Shown here: piece after piece, positions 9,775 to 23,700 of the stretch | Numbering within the stretch: the first letter of the stretch is position 1 | Layout of the letters: every line of letters starts with the position of its first letter | From: Micractinium sp. NFX-FRZ | Lineage: Eukaryota > Chlorophyta > Trebouxiophyceae > Chlorellales > Chlorellaceae | Direction of reading: 5' to 3' | DNA: 64,000 nt | Assembly (NCBI GenBank): GCA_029339195.1 | Contig: JAPTJF010000051.1 | Location: forward strand, 1 to 64,000 | Position numbers and translations under genes: made by a program | Notes under the pieces: generated by a model | Told to the model about the DNA's origin: nothing | The model's input: the letters and a program-made list of their open reading frames with translations, nothing else | Database searches by the model: none

Positions 9775-10740
9775 CTGCCTGCCCCGTCGCCAACATGCTG
9801 CTGGCCGTTGCGAGCTGCCTGTGTGTTTGGGCAGCACATTTGTGGTGGGGGACGACAGGCGGGGTTGCACCGCAATGTGCGGCGCCGCTCATCTGCGGCG
9901 CTGATGGGGCGCAGCGTGGGCGGCGCGAGGGGTTTGCCTCAGGTGCGGTTCCGAAAGAGGGACGCAAGGTGCTTTGCTTTCTCGGAGCACATTTGGACAA
10001 CATGTTGGGTATGCTATGGGCGGGCGTGCGCCGTGCCGGCACCCGGCCGGCCACGTTTCTCACAGGCGTCCGCTCCGCTGGACCGGGCAGCCCGGCCAAA
10101 GCCGCCCTCCAGCTGCGGTGGCGCAGCGAGCTGGGCGGAAGCACTATGCCGCCGGGCATGCAGAGCCCTAGACTCGCCGGCGCGCCTGCTGCTACTGACA
10201 GTGCTGCCGACGGCGGCGGCAGCTCTGGTGCCTCCGACCGGGATCAGCCCGTCATGAAGCAGCTCGCAGCGCTGCAGGTGAATTCTTAAGTTCATGTGCA
10301 CTTGTGCCTGCACTGCCGTGTAGAGGAAGCTGCCCGCCCTCCCTCCCGCCGGCGCGCCTGCCCGCCTGCCTGCCTGCCTGCCCGCCACATTTGAGCGGGA
10401 GCCCCCACGACCCTTGCTGTCCTGCCCTCATCCCGCGCCTTGTGTGAGCTTTTTACTGTATGCCCTGCAGGACGACGTGGCATCCCTGACAGCGGCTGTG
10501 CACCAGCTGAGACGCAAGGTGGAAGCACAGGCCGGGCAGCAAGACCCACAGCTCACAAGGTTCCTCAAGTCACAGCGGATTATGGACAAAAATGTCTTGG
10601 CAATGGCACACTGCGTGCTTGCTAGTTTCAATGGCGCAGCTGCTTTTTCGGCCGGCCCTACTGGAATGCAACCCATGTTTGCCATCCTAGCCTGCTTTCA
10701 TGTGGCTAACTATATAAACATATGCAAAGCTGCTCCATAG
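9399..10740 (+). CDS. Array unit D: unknown membrane protein, full-length form (about 382 aa)
   Basis: Not recognised; closest relative is unit B. Exons are 9399-10277 and 10471-10740, stop TAG at 10738-10740. Exon 1 has the same length as in unit B (879 bases); its first 376 bases are identical and the rest differs only by substitutions. Features in order: polar Ala-rich N-terminus, hydrophobic helix MLLAVASCLCVWAAHLWWG, signature RKVLCFLGAHLDNMLGML, Ser/Pro segment FLTGVRSAGPGSPAKAA, Ser/Gly/Ala linker, MKQLAALQ-DDVASLTAAVHQLRRKV, and a hydrophobic C-terminal end that differs considerably from unit B (MAHCVLASFNGAAAFSAGP and FAILACFHVANYINICK). The strong divergence of the last exon against the identical first part is notable. 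Confidence 0.6.
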
Positions 10741-11398
10741 CCAGCCCTCCCCCGTGCTCAAGAGTAGCCTAGGCCCCTATCTTTCAGATTTATCTTTTTC
10801 TAATCGCTGGTTTCAAATGCATGCTGCACTGCCTGCGTGTCTGATTTCTTCACCCAGCTGCTGTGTTCTGCACAGCTGAGGTGGCTGGTGCGCTGTGCCT
10901 GCTGAGGTCACACATCTTGCGACCGCCTTTGTCGACTCCCTTTCTCTGATTTCGGGGCAAGGCTTTCATAATGCTGCCGAGGTGCCGGTGTTACAACAGG
11001 CTGAGGGGCCGCAAGCAGGGGCACACATGCTGTAGTGCGCAGTCCAGGCTGACGGATGCGTTGTCTGAAATAGAGGTTTGGTCGTTGCCACGCATGGCGT
11101 GGCGGCAGTAGAGAGGAGGTAGGGGAGCTCAGCGGGCACAGGCAAGCGGGGAAGCTAGGGGTGGGCCGTAAAAGGGAGCGGGCGGGGCAGCTGGAGGCCA
11201 GGGCCCAGCCAGGGCGGCGCTGCCACCCGTCCAGGCGCCCGCCCCACAGAGGGAGGAGAGGCAGGCGGCACACGAAAGTAGCGAGAACAACTGGAAGAAG
11301 AGGGGTGCGGCGGCCGGCTCTTGGGGAACTGGGAAGGTGGGTGCCAAGCCCGCTCTCGGCTGCTGCAACATCACATTATGGGCCGGCCCTCTGAGCAA
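10741..11398. other. Convergent intergenic region between unit D and SF3B1
   Basis: No gene is seen. A TTACA at 10991-10995 reads as TGTAA on the minus strand, about 400 bases after the SF3B1 stop, and is a likely poly(A) signal for SF3B1. The left half is the less GC-rich 3' region of unit D. Confidence 0.5.
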
Positions 11399-14300
11399 TC
11401 AGATGAAGACATCCAGCTCGTGACGGCGGTATGTGTTGATGCCGTCATCGTCCATGCGCGGGTAGCACGCCACCATCGCGTCCTGCACCAAGGGTGACGG
11501 GGCAGGAGGGGGAGGGGCGGCCGGGCGGGAGTGAAGGGAGTGACTGCGTGGGCAGCCACAGTACGTGCATGCATATGTGGGGCGGCGTTGCGATGCGGCG
11601 CTGGGGGCGGGTGCACAGGCACGGGCCACGGGCTGCAGCGGTGGCAGGCGCGGTGCATGTGTGTGCGCGGTGTGGCCTGGCGCGCTGCATGCATGCCCGC
11701 TTAGACAACCAGCCACCCTGCCCCATGGCAGCAGAGGCAAGGGCGGCTGCACTCGTGCCCAGCCCCATGGCAGCAGAGGGACGGGCAGCTGCGCACCTGG
11801 GCGCCAATGTAGGCGTTGTTGTACAGCCGCCAGTACACCTCCCGCACTTTGCGGGCGGGGTGGAACAGGCCCTGCGGGGTGGCAATGGTGGTGTGGGGGC
11901 CAGGGAAGGATGGAGGGGGAGATAAGGGGACGGGATTGGTAGGCAGGCAGGGGAGCCGAGGCACGGAGGAACCCAGGGGCAGCGGGAGGCAGCACAGCGG
12001 GAGGCAGGGCGGGTGCAGCATGTCCTGACATCATGCTCTCCCCCCGCCTGGCACCACATCGACCTCCCAGCCCTGTCGCACATGCCGCTCACGCCTACCC
12101 CAATGCCTTGCACCCATCCGTCCCCAGCTGCCGACTCACTTGATTCCAACCACTTCCACCCAGTCATTCAGGCTGGGCTGTGCCCACGGCAATGCAACCC
12201 AGTCAAACGGTCAAAACATGTCAAAGCCCACCTGCAGCAGGTGGATGAGCACCACCCGTCCCATGATCCCACTTCAAACAAATCCTACCCAGCTGAAACG
12301 AAGCGCACCTGCAGGAGGTAGTTGAGCACCACCGCCGGCCCCAGCGCCACTCGGCAGCCGTCAATCGCGCCCGTGGTTGACTGCAGCAAGGGGCGGTGGG
12401 TGGGGTGGGCGGAAGCGTGGGGGGGCAGGCGGGTCAGGGGCAGGGCGAGGGTGGTGGATGCGGGAGCTGGGGCCTGGCGTTTGCGGTGCGCCGCGCAGGT
12501 CGCATGCACACCCACCCCTCCAGCTTTTTCCCGCATTAACCGTCCTTCCCCCACAACGTAGCACATGCAGACGATGCCGCTGCAGGCACCCACCTGGTTG
12601 ATGTGCGGCGACACCTCACAGACGCTTGGGCAACACAAAAGCCACCCTCCCCATTGGTAGCACACATCGACATGCCCCCATCACTGGCAGGCACCCACCT
12701 GGATGATGTGCGGCGACACCTCGAATATGTTTGGGAACACGTAGTTGAGGAGGTGTGTGAGGGCGTCCTCGCAGCCCAGCCCGGCTACCCCCAGGCTCAT
12801 GTGCTGCACCACTGAGCAGGCGGTCTGGCGGTGCACCAGGTCTCGGTCCATCAGGGCATCCTCCAGCAGGGGGGAGACTGCGGGGGGTGGGCGGGGGGTG
12901 GGCAAGAAGGGGAGAAGGGGATGCGGAAGGTGTGAGGCAGTGGGGCAGCAGAATTTCGAGAGGGGCACCAAGTGGCGGTCTGTCAGCGCGTCCTTCAGCA
13001 GCGGGAGGCTGCACAATGGGAGGAGGATTAGGGCGGTGGCAGAAGGTGAGGCAGCAAGCCGTTGAGCGGTGCATTATCAGGGCGTCCTCCAGCAGCGGGA
13101 AGACTGCAAGAGGGGAGGGAGATGAATGGGAGGAGGGGCACGGAAGGTGTGAGGCAGTGGGGCAGCAGGCAGTCTGGCGGTGCACCAAATCCCATCCCAA
13201 GGCGCGCATCTCTCAAACACCACCGCCTCCTTGACAGGCTGCGCATGAACGAGGTGTGCTGTTGAGGAAACATGACAAGCCACCCACCCCCGTACATGCA
13301 GTCCTTTCCCACGTCCACTCCAAACACAGAGTGTGCCACCCCCAGCCCCGCCCACCTGCGTAGATGTAGTCCTTGCCCATCTCCCCGATGTACTCAAACA
13401 GGAAGGACAGCGCCTTGAGCACGCCGTTCTGCACGTTGAGCTCCGGCACCTGCGGGCACGGATGGGCACAGAGGGAGGGGGCGGCGCAGCGGGATGACCA
13501 GGGGGCAGTGCAAAGGCAGGAAGGAGGGGGCGGGCGGGCGGCACGCGCCTCTGCATGCGGAGCTCAGCTACCAGCAGGGTGCGGAAGAAAGTGGGGGCGG
13601 GCGGGAGGGGCTGGGGCGATGAGCAACGGGCTGGGGGCTGGGGGGATCACGCGCAGGGCAGCAAGGTTTGTCGCCCGCCGCACTGCACTGCACTCGCTCT
13701 TGAGCGCGCTCCTCTGCACAATCCCCACACGCACGCACACCCCGCGCCACAGGGCACCAAATAACCTTTCCCGTGCGCACCTTGTACTCGTTCATGAGCG
13801 CGGGCAGCACGGTGAAGGGCGCGCACGTCTCCGCCACAATGGCAATGGCCACCGTCGTGCACACGCGGTTCTGGCGCTCTTGCACCTGCGGTACAGGTGG
13901 GGAGGCCAGGGGGCACAGGGCAGGCGGGGAGCGCGGCGAGGCGGTGAGGGGGACGGGATCTATTTCACCGTTGTTTGCGCAGCGCATGGCCGCACACCTT
14001 GCGCCGCTCACCACGCACCTGCCCACCCGGGTTTGTGTTGTCAGAAAAAAAGGTTTCAAACTCACCTTCAGGTTGTTGAGCAGCGTGACCAGCACGTCCT
14101 GCGGGCCGATGGCCTTGGCGATGTAGCCAAACGTGTTGACCGTGGCGCGGCGGATCGCCTTCTTGTGGGCCTGCAGTGTTGTCAAGGGACAAGACATGCA
14201 GCGCACCAGTTGAGTTAGCCGGGCAAATTCAGACGCCCGTCAGCTGTGGCAGGCACAGGCCAGCTCAGTGCAGGCTGGTATGAAGCAATGGCTTGAAGAG

Positions 14301-17300
14301 TAGGGATGCACCCGCTAGACTCTCCCGACCCCTACCACATCTGCTCCCGGCGCAACCCAAATGCAACAGCACGGAGCAACAATGCAACGCCCACCTTGAG
14401 CATGTCGAGCAGCTCGAAGCAGATGCGCATCCACTCGCGCGCCGGCACAAACTCGGCGCCCCGGTCCGCGATGCGCCCCACCAGGTCAATGCAGTTCTCC
14501 TGCACCTTCTCGTGCCTGCAGCAGTCGGGGGTGTTGCATTCGGGCAGAGTGTTGCATTCAGGCAGGGTGTTGCATTGCGCAGCGCAGTGCGCCGATACAT
14601 ATGCGGACAAGGTGTCCCATGCCTGGGTAGCATGTCGAGGGAACGCAGCTGGGTGCAGCCCTACCTGCGCCTTCTTTAGAGGAGGGGCGCGCTGCTGCCC
14701 CGCCTGCACCCCCCAGTGCCGGCTTCCACTGCCCTCGCCAGCCAGCCACCCCTGCTGTTCACCTGTTTTTGAGGATGGGCGTGAGGCGGGGCAGCAGATC
14801 CTTGATGGGGGGCGTCATGCGGGTCATGCCGATGACGTTGATGATCGACTTGAGGGCGCCCAGGATGGATCCCAGCACCTCTGCAGGGGGAAGAATGAGT
14901 GCAGGGGGGGTCCAGGTTAAATTGGTGCGGGTGTATGAGGGGCCAGGCAAGGTGGAGCAGCTGTGCAACGTCAAGGCAGGGTGGTGGTGAGGAGAAGCAC
15001 CAATGAACCTCCGCTTCCACTCTACCCCCACCGGCCACCCTCGCCCCCTAGGCCTCACCCGGCCACTCCTCTCCCAGGTTCTCGTACAGCACCCAGTGCC
15101 CCGGTTCTGCTCTCTGGTGCCGGGTATGGTGTGTGGCAGACCGCGTTTAAGGGCGTATGCACCCCTCCCTTCCCCACCCTGCCACCCTCCCCCCAGGTGC
15201 CTCACCGGGGTACTCCTCTCCCAGGTTCTCGTACAGCACCACCCCCAGGTGCGCCAGCAGCTTCTCCTCGTCGCACTTCTTCATCACGGGCGCGATGCGG
15301 GAGATGAGGTCCGCGGCCTGTGAGCACAGGGGGAGGGGGGGTGGGAGGAGGGAGGGGAGGTGGAGGCTTGGACAGCGGTGTACCGCTTTGGCAAGGGCAC
15401 GATGCGACGATTCAGATCGGCGGCATCTAGCGACGCGGGAGGAAAGAATGGGGCAGAGTCGAGGGTGCTGACAAGCAGGCAGGCAGGCAGGCAGGCGGCA
15501 GCCTGAAGCAGGCAGGCAGGCATGCGGCAGCCTGAGGCAGGCAGGCAGGCAGGCAGGCGCTTCCTCGCGTGACCACACCGCGCACCCCGCCATCTTCCAC
15601 CCCTTCATACAAAAACCACCCGCCCACACACCAGGCCTGCGCCTCACCTGCTGCCGGATCTTGGCGCTCTTGTTGTTGAGCCGCCACTTGATGGTGCCGC
15701 AGATCTGGGGGAGGTAGGGCTTGGCGCGCTGCCCCAGGGCGTTGATGATCGTGCCAAAGCCGTTGAGCACCACGGGCGACTCGTCCGCAAGCTGCAAGGG
15801 GGCGGGAAGTAGGCAAGAACCAACGTGGGGCACCGATGAGGATGATCGGCCCAAATTCCAATCAGCACTGCGGGGAGGCTCGACAGCCACACGAATCCCA
15901 CCTGGTGACAGCATGCATACAGGATGCCTCCAGCCACAAGAGAAGGCACCCTCCCTCACTGAAAGAGGATGCAGGCCGGGCGCCCCACCTGCTCCTGGTA
16001 CGCGTACAGGATGCCGTCGATCAGCAGCTCCTCCAGGCGCGCATCGATGTCAGCCGCCCCCAGCGCGCGCACCACCTTGTCGCACGTCTCCATCACCATC
16101 TTGCTGCAGAGCGTGGGGCACACAGACAGGGCATGAAGGGCACGCTTAGTCACATGCTGTCGCACATCTCCATCACCATCTTGCTGCAGTGCGTGGGACA
16201 CACAGACACGGGAGATGACACATGGGAGTTGAGAAATGAGCACTACTCCACAGGAGGGCTGGGCAGCAGGGGAGCCGGACAGCTGGGCAGCTGGGAAGCA
16301 GGGGAGCCGGACAGCTGGGCAGCCGAAAAGCAGGCCGACTGGCACCCCCCAGCCCAGACCAGGCCAGCCCGGCCACCCACCGGTAGGGCTCCGACTCGTC
16401 CTTCAGGTCCTCCACCACCCGCCCCACAATCTCGGAGCACCCAACCTGCGGCGGCAACAGGCAGCAGGGGCAGGCAGTGGGCAAGCTTGAGAGGAGTTTC
16501 ACAGAGGTAGGACAGGCGGGCGGACAGCGGCCTCCCGCCTACCCGGGAGGCCTACCCATTGCTGCAGCTCGCGCTCAGCCTGTGCCCAGCTCCCGGACCA
16601 CCCAGGCCTCCAGACTAGGCTGCCGCGCGTGGCACGACGCCACCACTGCAACTCGCCTGCAGTCTTTGCTGAGGTCTCTGTCACCCCCAACAGCTCCTGA
16701 CCAAGCACAACTCCACGCACACCAGGTGCCCTCCCTCACTTCACACACAGGAACCTTTCCTCGGCCCCCCCCTGACCGCCCGCCCCACCTTGCCCGCCAC
16801 CTCCACCGTCGTCTCCACCAGCGCGCGGTAGTTGCGGCGGTCCAGCGCCATGCGCCGCACCCAGAAGTGCTTGAAGAACTCGGGCAGGATCTGGGAGTGG
16901 GGGAGGATAAGGGGAAGGAAAGGATATGATTTGGTAAGAAGGAAAATATACGACGGGAGGCAGCAGGTAAAGGGGAGGGCAGGCAGGCAGGCGTTGGCGG
17001 GGCGCGGTGGCAGGACAGGGCGGCCGAATGGGGCCCGAGAAGATATGGGGAGAGGGGAGGAGGGGGAAGAAGACACAGAGGACAGGACACTAAGAACAGG
17101 TAAAATCAGAGCAGGACTGCATGAGGAACTTGGGCACGTTCCTCCTGGAACGTGCGAGTGACAACAAGAATGCGATGGGGGTGGGCAGGATCTGGGACAT
17201 GAGAATGGCACAGGATGTGATGGGGATGTCTCTCCGAAGAATGACCCCGCAGCCGTGGCAGGAGCGGCCACAGGGCAAAGTAGGGAGAGGCGAGCAGCGT

Positions 17301-20300
17301 GATGTGGGGTGCATATTCATCTCAAGAGCGGTCAAAGGAACTCTCGAGCCAAACTTGAGTCACCCGGCGATGCATGCACGCGGCTGAGCATGCATGCATG
17401 CAATGCAATGCAATGCAGGGAAGTCCATGCTGCAATGGGCAGCGTGTGCCAGAGTGCAGGCCGCTCTGCTCATCAAGCCCCTCGCTCCACACACGCGCCC
17501 CTGAACACAAACACACCCTAGCCTCATGCCCCCGCCCACCCGTCCTCTCCCCGCCTCCGCCCCGCCACCCGTAGCACCCACCTCTGTGCGGATGTAGTCT
17601 GGCTCCACCCCCTCTGTGCCCACGCACTGCTTCACCACCTTGAGCACAATCTTCTTCATCTCCTCGTCCGGCGTCTGGAACTCCCTGCGGCCATGACGAA
17701 CACAACAAAATTGGGGCATAATCGAATGTCAACCTTTGGATAGTTAGGAAAGGGGCATATGAAGAGCACAGCGGCAGCAAAGCAAAGAGCCACCAGTGCA
17801 ACCCCCCGCCATCCCCTTCGCCCAAGCCTGCGTGCGCCCGCCTGAACAGGGCGACCAGCCTATCCGAATGCTCAACCCTCAACCCCGCCCACGCCATGCA
17901 CTGGCCTACACCCTGTCTGCACCTAGCCTCCAGCCCACCTGATCAGGATGACCATCACCTCCCGCGTGTAGTAGTTGGCGTACATGGCATCCATGAGGGG
18001 GATGATGAAGCCAATGGCCTTGAGGAAGGCGGCCAGCACCTGCGGATGAAGAGATAATTAAAAGGAGGGGAGTGGAGTGGGTGAGGCAGGGCAGGTGGGG
18101 GTGCAGGTGGCAGAGGTAGGGGGTGCGGCACGCGGCGCCGGGCAGCCTGGACGGACCACCCGCCGCGACAGGCCGCTGCTGTTGTGTGGTGCTGCCAACC
18201 ACAGAGTGCGCAGCGCACCTTGCCGCGCAGCAGGCGGATGCCCTTCCACAGCGGCTCCAGCACGTCGTCAAAGCTCTCAATGCCGTAGGGGGCTGCAGGA
18301 GGGGGTGAGAAGGCAGGAGGCCGGACAGAAGATAAACATTAGGCATGACGATGAGGGAGGATGGCGAGGCACCCTGTGGGGTGAGCCAGGCTGGCAGCCT
18401 CCCGCCACGCCGCCCCCCAAAAAGGGAACAACAAATACTGCCCCTGCGTCTGTCTGGCTGTCCTCTCCCAGCGGTGGCAGTATGCAGGGAGGCAGGCAGG
18501 CATGGCATGCTGGGCAGGGAGAGGAGGGGGCACTCACCAGAGGCCTCGGCCAGGGCGGAGATGGTGAGCGCGGTGATCGTCTTCACCTTCTGGTTCTCAT
18601 CTTGCAGGCCTGTGGGGGGTAAGGCGCCGGGGCCAGGGTGAGGGCGCATGCAAGTAGGTGGGCAGGGACCACAGACCACCACAGACCACGCAGCGGGTGC
18701 ACAGCACAGCGCAGCTGCCATGGCACTGCACAGCAGACGCAGCCTGGCACAGCCTGAAGAACCACAGCAGGCGCACCGTGCTTGACGATGTCCACCAGGC
18801 TCTTCAGGTGCGGCAGCACGGCGCAGCCCATCAGGATGGCAATCTGCTGCACAATCTTGATGCCCGTGTGCCGCGCCTGCCACGACTTCTTGGACTGGCA
18901 CACCGCCTTGAGGAAGGGCAGCAGGGCGGGGATGCCCAGGGCGGAGGCCACCACTGCAACAAGGGGAGATTAGCAGGGGTGGGTGGAGGGGAGCAGGAAG
19001 TGAGCTGGTGTGGCGCCTCGCAGCAGGGGACACAGAGCTCCTTCGATCACAGAGCAGCGAGGGGCAGGACACGGGCGCCCGCCTGAGCCACACTCACTGC
19101 CTCTCTAGAAACCCTGGGGTGCACCCACCTCCTGCAACCCATCCCACATTGGGGTCACTGAGCCCACCCAAGAAACGTCCAACACTCTCGCACCCACCGA
19201 ACCATTTTCACAAGCACGAACTGATCGACTGGATGAATACAGTCCAGGGGCCGAGCGCACGCATGGTGTGGCGCTGCACTGGTCCCCCCTGCCATCCCAC
19301 CCCCGCCCAACAGTTGCTGCCACCCACCCGAGAAGGCGCGCGCCGTCGTGTTGCGCACATACTCGTCCACGTTGTCAATGTCGGGGCGCATGGCGGCAAT
19401 CATGGTGGCCAACCCCGCAGCCTTGGACAGGTTGGCAATGATCTCCCTGCAGGGCACAGCAGGCACAGCAGGCAGGGCGCGTCAGAAAGAGCACAGAGGC
19501 AGTCGTAGTGGCCCAGACAGGTCCGCAGTGATCTTCTCGCACAGCACAGCAGACACGGCAGGGCACCCCTGGGGCGCCTCACCCAGAAACTGCCTCCCTC
19601 CCCCCTGCCACCTGTGGCTCTGCGCGGCATCGCCACCCCAACACTCCAAGCACGCACGCCGTCGCCCACCTGCCCTCCACGCGCGCGTAGTAGTCCTCGT
19701 CAATCAGCAGGGGCTCGATGACCACCAGGATTTTGTGGACGTAGGGGCGCACCAGCTCATCCAGCTTGAACAGCACGCGGTCGATGACCTGGCACGGTAG
19801 CAAGGGTGATGACGTGGCAGAGAAAAGGGTTAGTAAGGCAGGGAGGGGGGGTGCACGGCGAGGAAAACGCTGGCGTGATGGCTGGGAGCGCAGCCGGGCA
19901 AGACAAGCTTCTGTGCAAGCCCTGCTTGATAGGGCACATGGCAGGTGAATTTGGGCGGGGGCAGCAGCAGCCCCTGGCGGGCCGCGCCCTCTCACCCCGG
20001 CCCGTTGTGTCGCATCCTGGCACGGAACCGCCCAGGCCCCTCCCCACCTTGACCAGCAGATGCCGCTCCTGGTCCTCCAGCGTGGGGCTCATCAGCAGCG
20101 GCAGGATCTGGTTGAACAGCGGGCCCGCACCAAAGTCGCGCGCCTTGTCTGCAGCAGAGGGACACACCAAATGGGCGGGGTGGGGATGACGCAGTGCAGA
20201 CATGCGCTGCTGCGGCGCCCACGACTTCACTCTTTCCCCTACCCTTCACGCGTCCCAGCCGTGCCCGTCACTCCCCAATTGCCCGAGTTATCACCGGTCA

Positions 20301-20680
20301 GCTGGCCCAGCGCCCGCTTGCACTGCGGCGGCATGCCAATCCGCATGTTTGCAGCCCTCCAACGCTCACCCCCCCCACCCATGCCCCTCACCGGTCAGCT
20401 GGCGCAGGGCGGACTTGCGCTGCGGCGGCGTCCCGTTCTTGACCTTGAGCAGCAGCTTCATGATCTTGCGCTCCTTGGCCTCCTCCACGCTCAGCTCCTC
20501 CTCGTCAACATCCTGCGCACACGTGGGGGTGAAGTGCAGACAGCAGGCAGGTGTTACCGTGGGCACAAACAGGCGGGCTGGCATGAGCATCCCTCTCTAT
20601 TTCGCCTCCCCTTCCTCCTCAACATTCTGCCGGGTGTCAGGGCGGGCCGTGCGAGCTGAACACTGTGCAAAATCAACAAC

Positions 20681-20716
<36 letters not shown>

Positions 20717-23700
20717 GCGGTGGCGGCGAAGCGTGCTGGCTGGCGCAGGCCCCATGCCGATGCCCGTGCGCCCCACAGGACTGGTGCAGCAACCATGGAA
20801 CACGCCATGCACAGCAGTACCGCAGCAGTACCTTAAGCAGCTTCCCAAAGTACTGCTGGTCCTCCGGCTTCATCTCAGGCAGCCCCTCCAGCTGCTTGGG
20901 CACGTCGTATGCCTGGGTCCTGCAGGCAGGCAGGCAGGGGGCAGAAGAAGGTGTACCTTTAAATACCCAGAGCAGTGTAGTGCACATTGATCAGGGCACG
21001 GCGCACTTATTGCGCGCCTGGGTCCTGCAAGCAGGCGCAGAGTGGGCGGGGCGTATTGTGCCGACATGCAAGCAAGGGACAAAGAGACATGGTGCGAACT
21101 GCCCTGCTGCCACTCGGCGGCCCAGCCCGCACGCCTGGTCATCCTCACAAGCATCCCTGCTGCCCAGCTGCTGAGCACCCTTGCCAGCTCAGAGCCCCAC
21201 CAGCAACCCTTCGCTGCACCCCACCTGTCCTCCTCTGGATTCTGGTACAGCATCCCTGCTGCAGCGGAGCACCCTTGCCAGCTAAGCCCCACCAGCAGCC
21301 CTCCTTGAAGATCTGCCACAGCAGCCCTGCTGCCAACTCAGAGCCCCACCAGCAGCCCTCCCCAGCACCCACCTGTCCTCCTCTGGGATCTGGTACAGCG
21401 GCGTGCCCCCAAAGGGCGTGGGGGTGGCCATCAGCTTGCGCGCCGGCGTGCGGATCGGCTCGTACCCCGGCGGCTCCGAGAGGATCTTGTAGCCCTCGGA
21501 GGCGCCCGGCAGCATGGCGTCCAGCTCCTCATCCGTGAAGGGCCTGCAAGCAAAACGAGCAAAAGCAGGTAAGCAGTTGTTGAGCAGCTGAGCGGCTTCA
21601 AACATGACCTTGAAGCCATCAGTGAATGAGGGGCTGGCAGCATGGCATCCAGCTCCTCATCCGTGCAGAGCTTGCAAGCAAGAACGTGTACAGTGTTGAA
21701 TACACATGCATACAGGTTAGCACTGTGTAGGGCTCAGCTCCGCCCCTGCCCCTGCCTTGAATCTAAATCAGCAGCCTGGTTTGACTGCCACTCTTGCACA
21801 CACACACACACACACTGCCTGCCCCCGGCCCTCAGCCAGTGGCCAAGCACATCACCACCACACACCATAACCACACCACACATCATCCTCTCCTCCACAC
21901 CACCACCGGCCCCTCCCCCGCCCCCCCCACCTGTTGCGCTCATCCATCTCCCGCTCCACCTTGAGCTGCTGGTAGGCCTCAGGAGTCATGGGCACCCCCG
22001 CCATTGCTGCCTGCTGCGCCGCCAGCATGCCTGGGGTGGGCGTCTCCATTCCCAGACCGCCCGCAGGGGTGGCGCCCATGGCGCCGTACGCAGGCGTCGC
22101 TCCCATCGCGCCATAGGCGGGTGTGGCTGCTGCCGCCATGGCGGGCGTGGCGTCCCAGCGGCTGCGCTTGCCGGCTGCAGGGGTCTCCGAGGGTCCGGCG
22201 CCGCCCATGCCGTGGCCGGGCGTGGGCGTGGCATCCCAGCGATTACGCTTGGGCTGCGCCGCGCCGCCGTCGGGTGCATCCCACCGGCTGCTGCCTGCAG
22301 GCGTGGCCTCCGCGCCCCCCGCCCAGATGCGGCCCGGCGTCTCGGAAGGCGCGTTGCCGGGCGTGGCATCCCAGCGGTTGACAGCTGGCGTGGCCTCCAC
22401 TGCGTCCCACTCTGACGCGGGTGCTGCTGCTACCTTGGGCTTCTTGCTGCAGGGCCAGGCGCAGGTGGGCAGACAGGGCAGGGCAGGGCAGGCAGCGTGA
22501 GTTCGGCAGTCAGGCAAGCATGAGCTATGCACCTGCCCCTGCTGCTCCAGGCACAGGCGTCACACAACCCCTCGGTGCCCCATGCGCCAAGCCAGTGCAC
22601 AGCAGACCCTCTCACAAGGCACACACGGCCTCCCAACATCCCGCCCCGCAGCCAGCCCCACCCGGCTACTCACGCTTCGACTGGCGCCGAGCTGTCCCAC
22701 CGGCTGCGCTTGCCGGCGGGCGCCGCCGCCGCCTTGGCTGCCGCCGCCTGCGCTGCGGCCCCCGCCCCGCCCGCCGCCGCGCCCGCAGACGCCTTTGTGG
22801 GCACAGCATCCAGCGCTGCCATCTCCTCTGCCTCCCGCTTCTTCTTCTCCTCTATGTTGCGCAGCGTGTTGTCCCGCTCACGCGCCAGCTGCGCCTCCCG
22901 CATCACATCGGCGTACGTGCGCACGCGTGCATCAGGCGTCTGGTCCCCCATTTGGAACGCGTCGTTGCGGTCCGGTGAGATGATGCGGTTCAAGCGGCGC
23001 TTGCTGTAGTCGCTTTCGCGGTCCACGATGCGGCGGGAGCCCATGAGGTCGCCGTCCTGCGAGGGGGCGGCGGCGCCAGGTGGGGGGGCAAAGGGTGGGG
23101 GTGGAAGCGTGAGGGGCGCGGGGGCGGGGGCACAGGCGGCAGGCAGCAGGCAGGGCTTCACGTAGAGCGCTGCGGCAGGGGTGGCGGGTGGTGAAGCACC
23201 CCACGAGGAGCGCAGCAAAGGCATGCCTTCCCTGTGCTCGTACCACCCACGTGCAGGCTGCTGTGCCAGTAGAGCAGCGTGCGACACGCTGCTGCACAAC
23301 AGCAGCGGGCCGGCAGGCAGCGCCCACTTACCGTGTCGCCGTCCTCCTGCACCGGGATGTCGCTCATCACGGACTTGGGCGCCGTGTAAGAGGCCAGCTT
23401 GCTGCAAGCAGGCAGGGGAGGCAGGGCAAGTGGGGGTGCTGGCGAGAGGAGTGCTGGCGGCGGCGGCAGCGGCCGCAGTGGCGGCAGGCGACGGTGGCAA
23501 GGCAGGGCAGCGCCCACAGGGCCCAGCAGGCGCTGCTGGCGCGCTGTGTCTGGTACACTGCTGTCATCAAAGCCAGACAGGGCGCGCAGTGTGCCCCAAG
23601 GCGCCTGAGCAGGCCATGCGCACCTGGCCACGGCCGCCTCGCGCTCGTCCAGCTCCTCATCCTCGCCCATATCCGCCACGGCAGCGTAGCCGGTGACATC

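Noticed and set aside
15460..15565. CAGG runs as a possible CRISPR-like or regulatory array
   Set aside because: They are simple four-base microsatellites in an intron of a eukaryotic gene, with no spacers.
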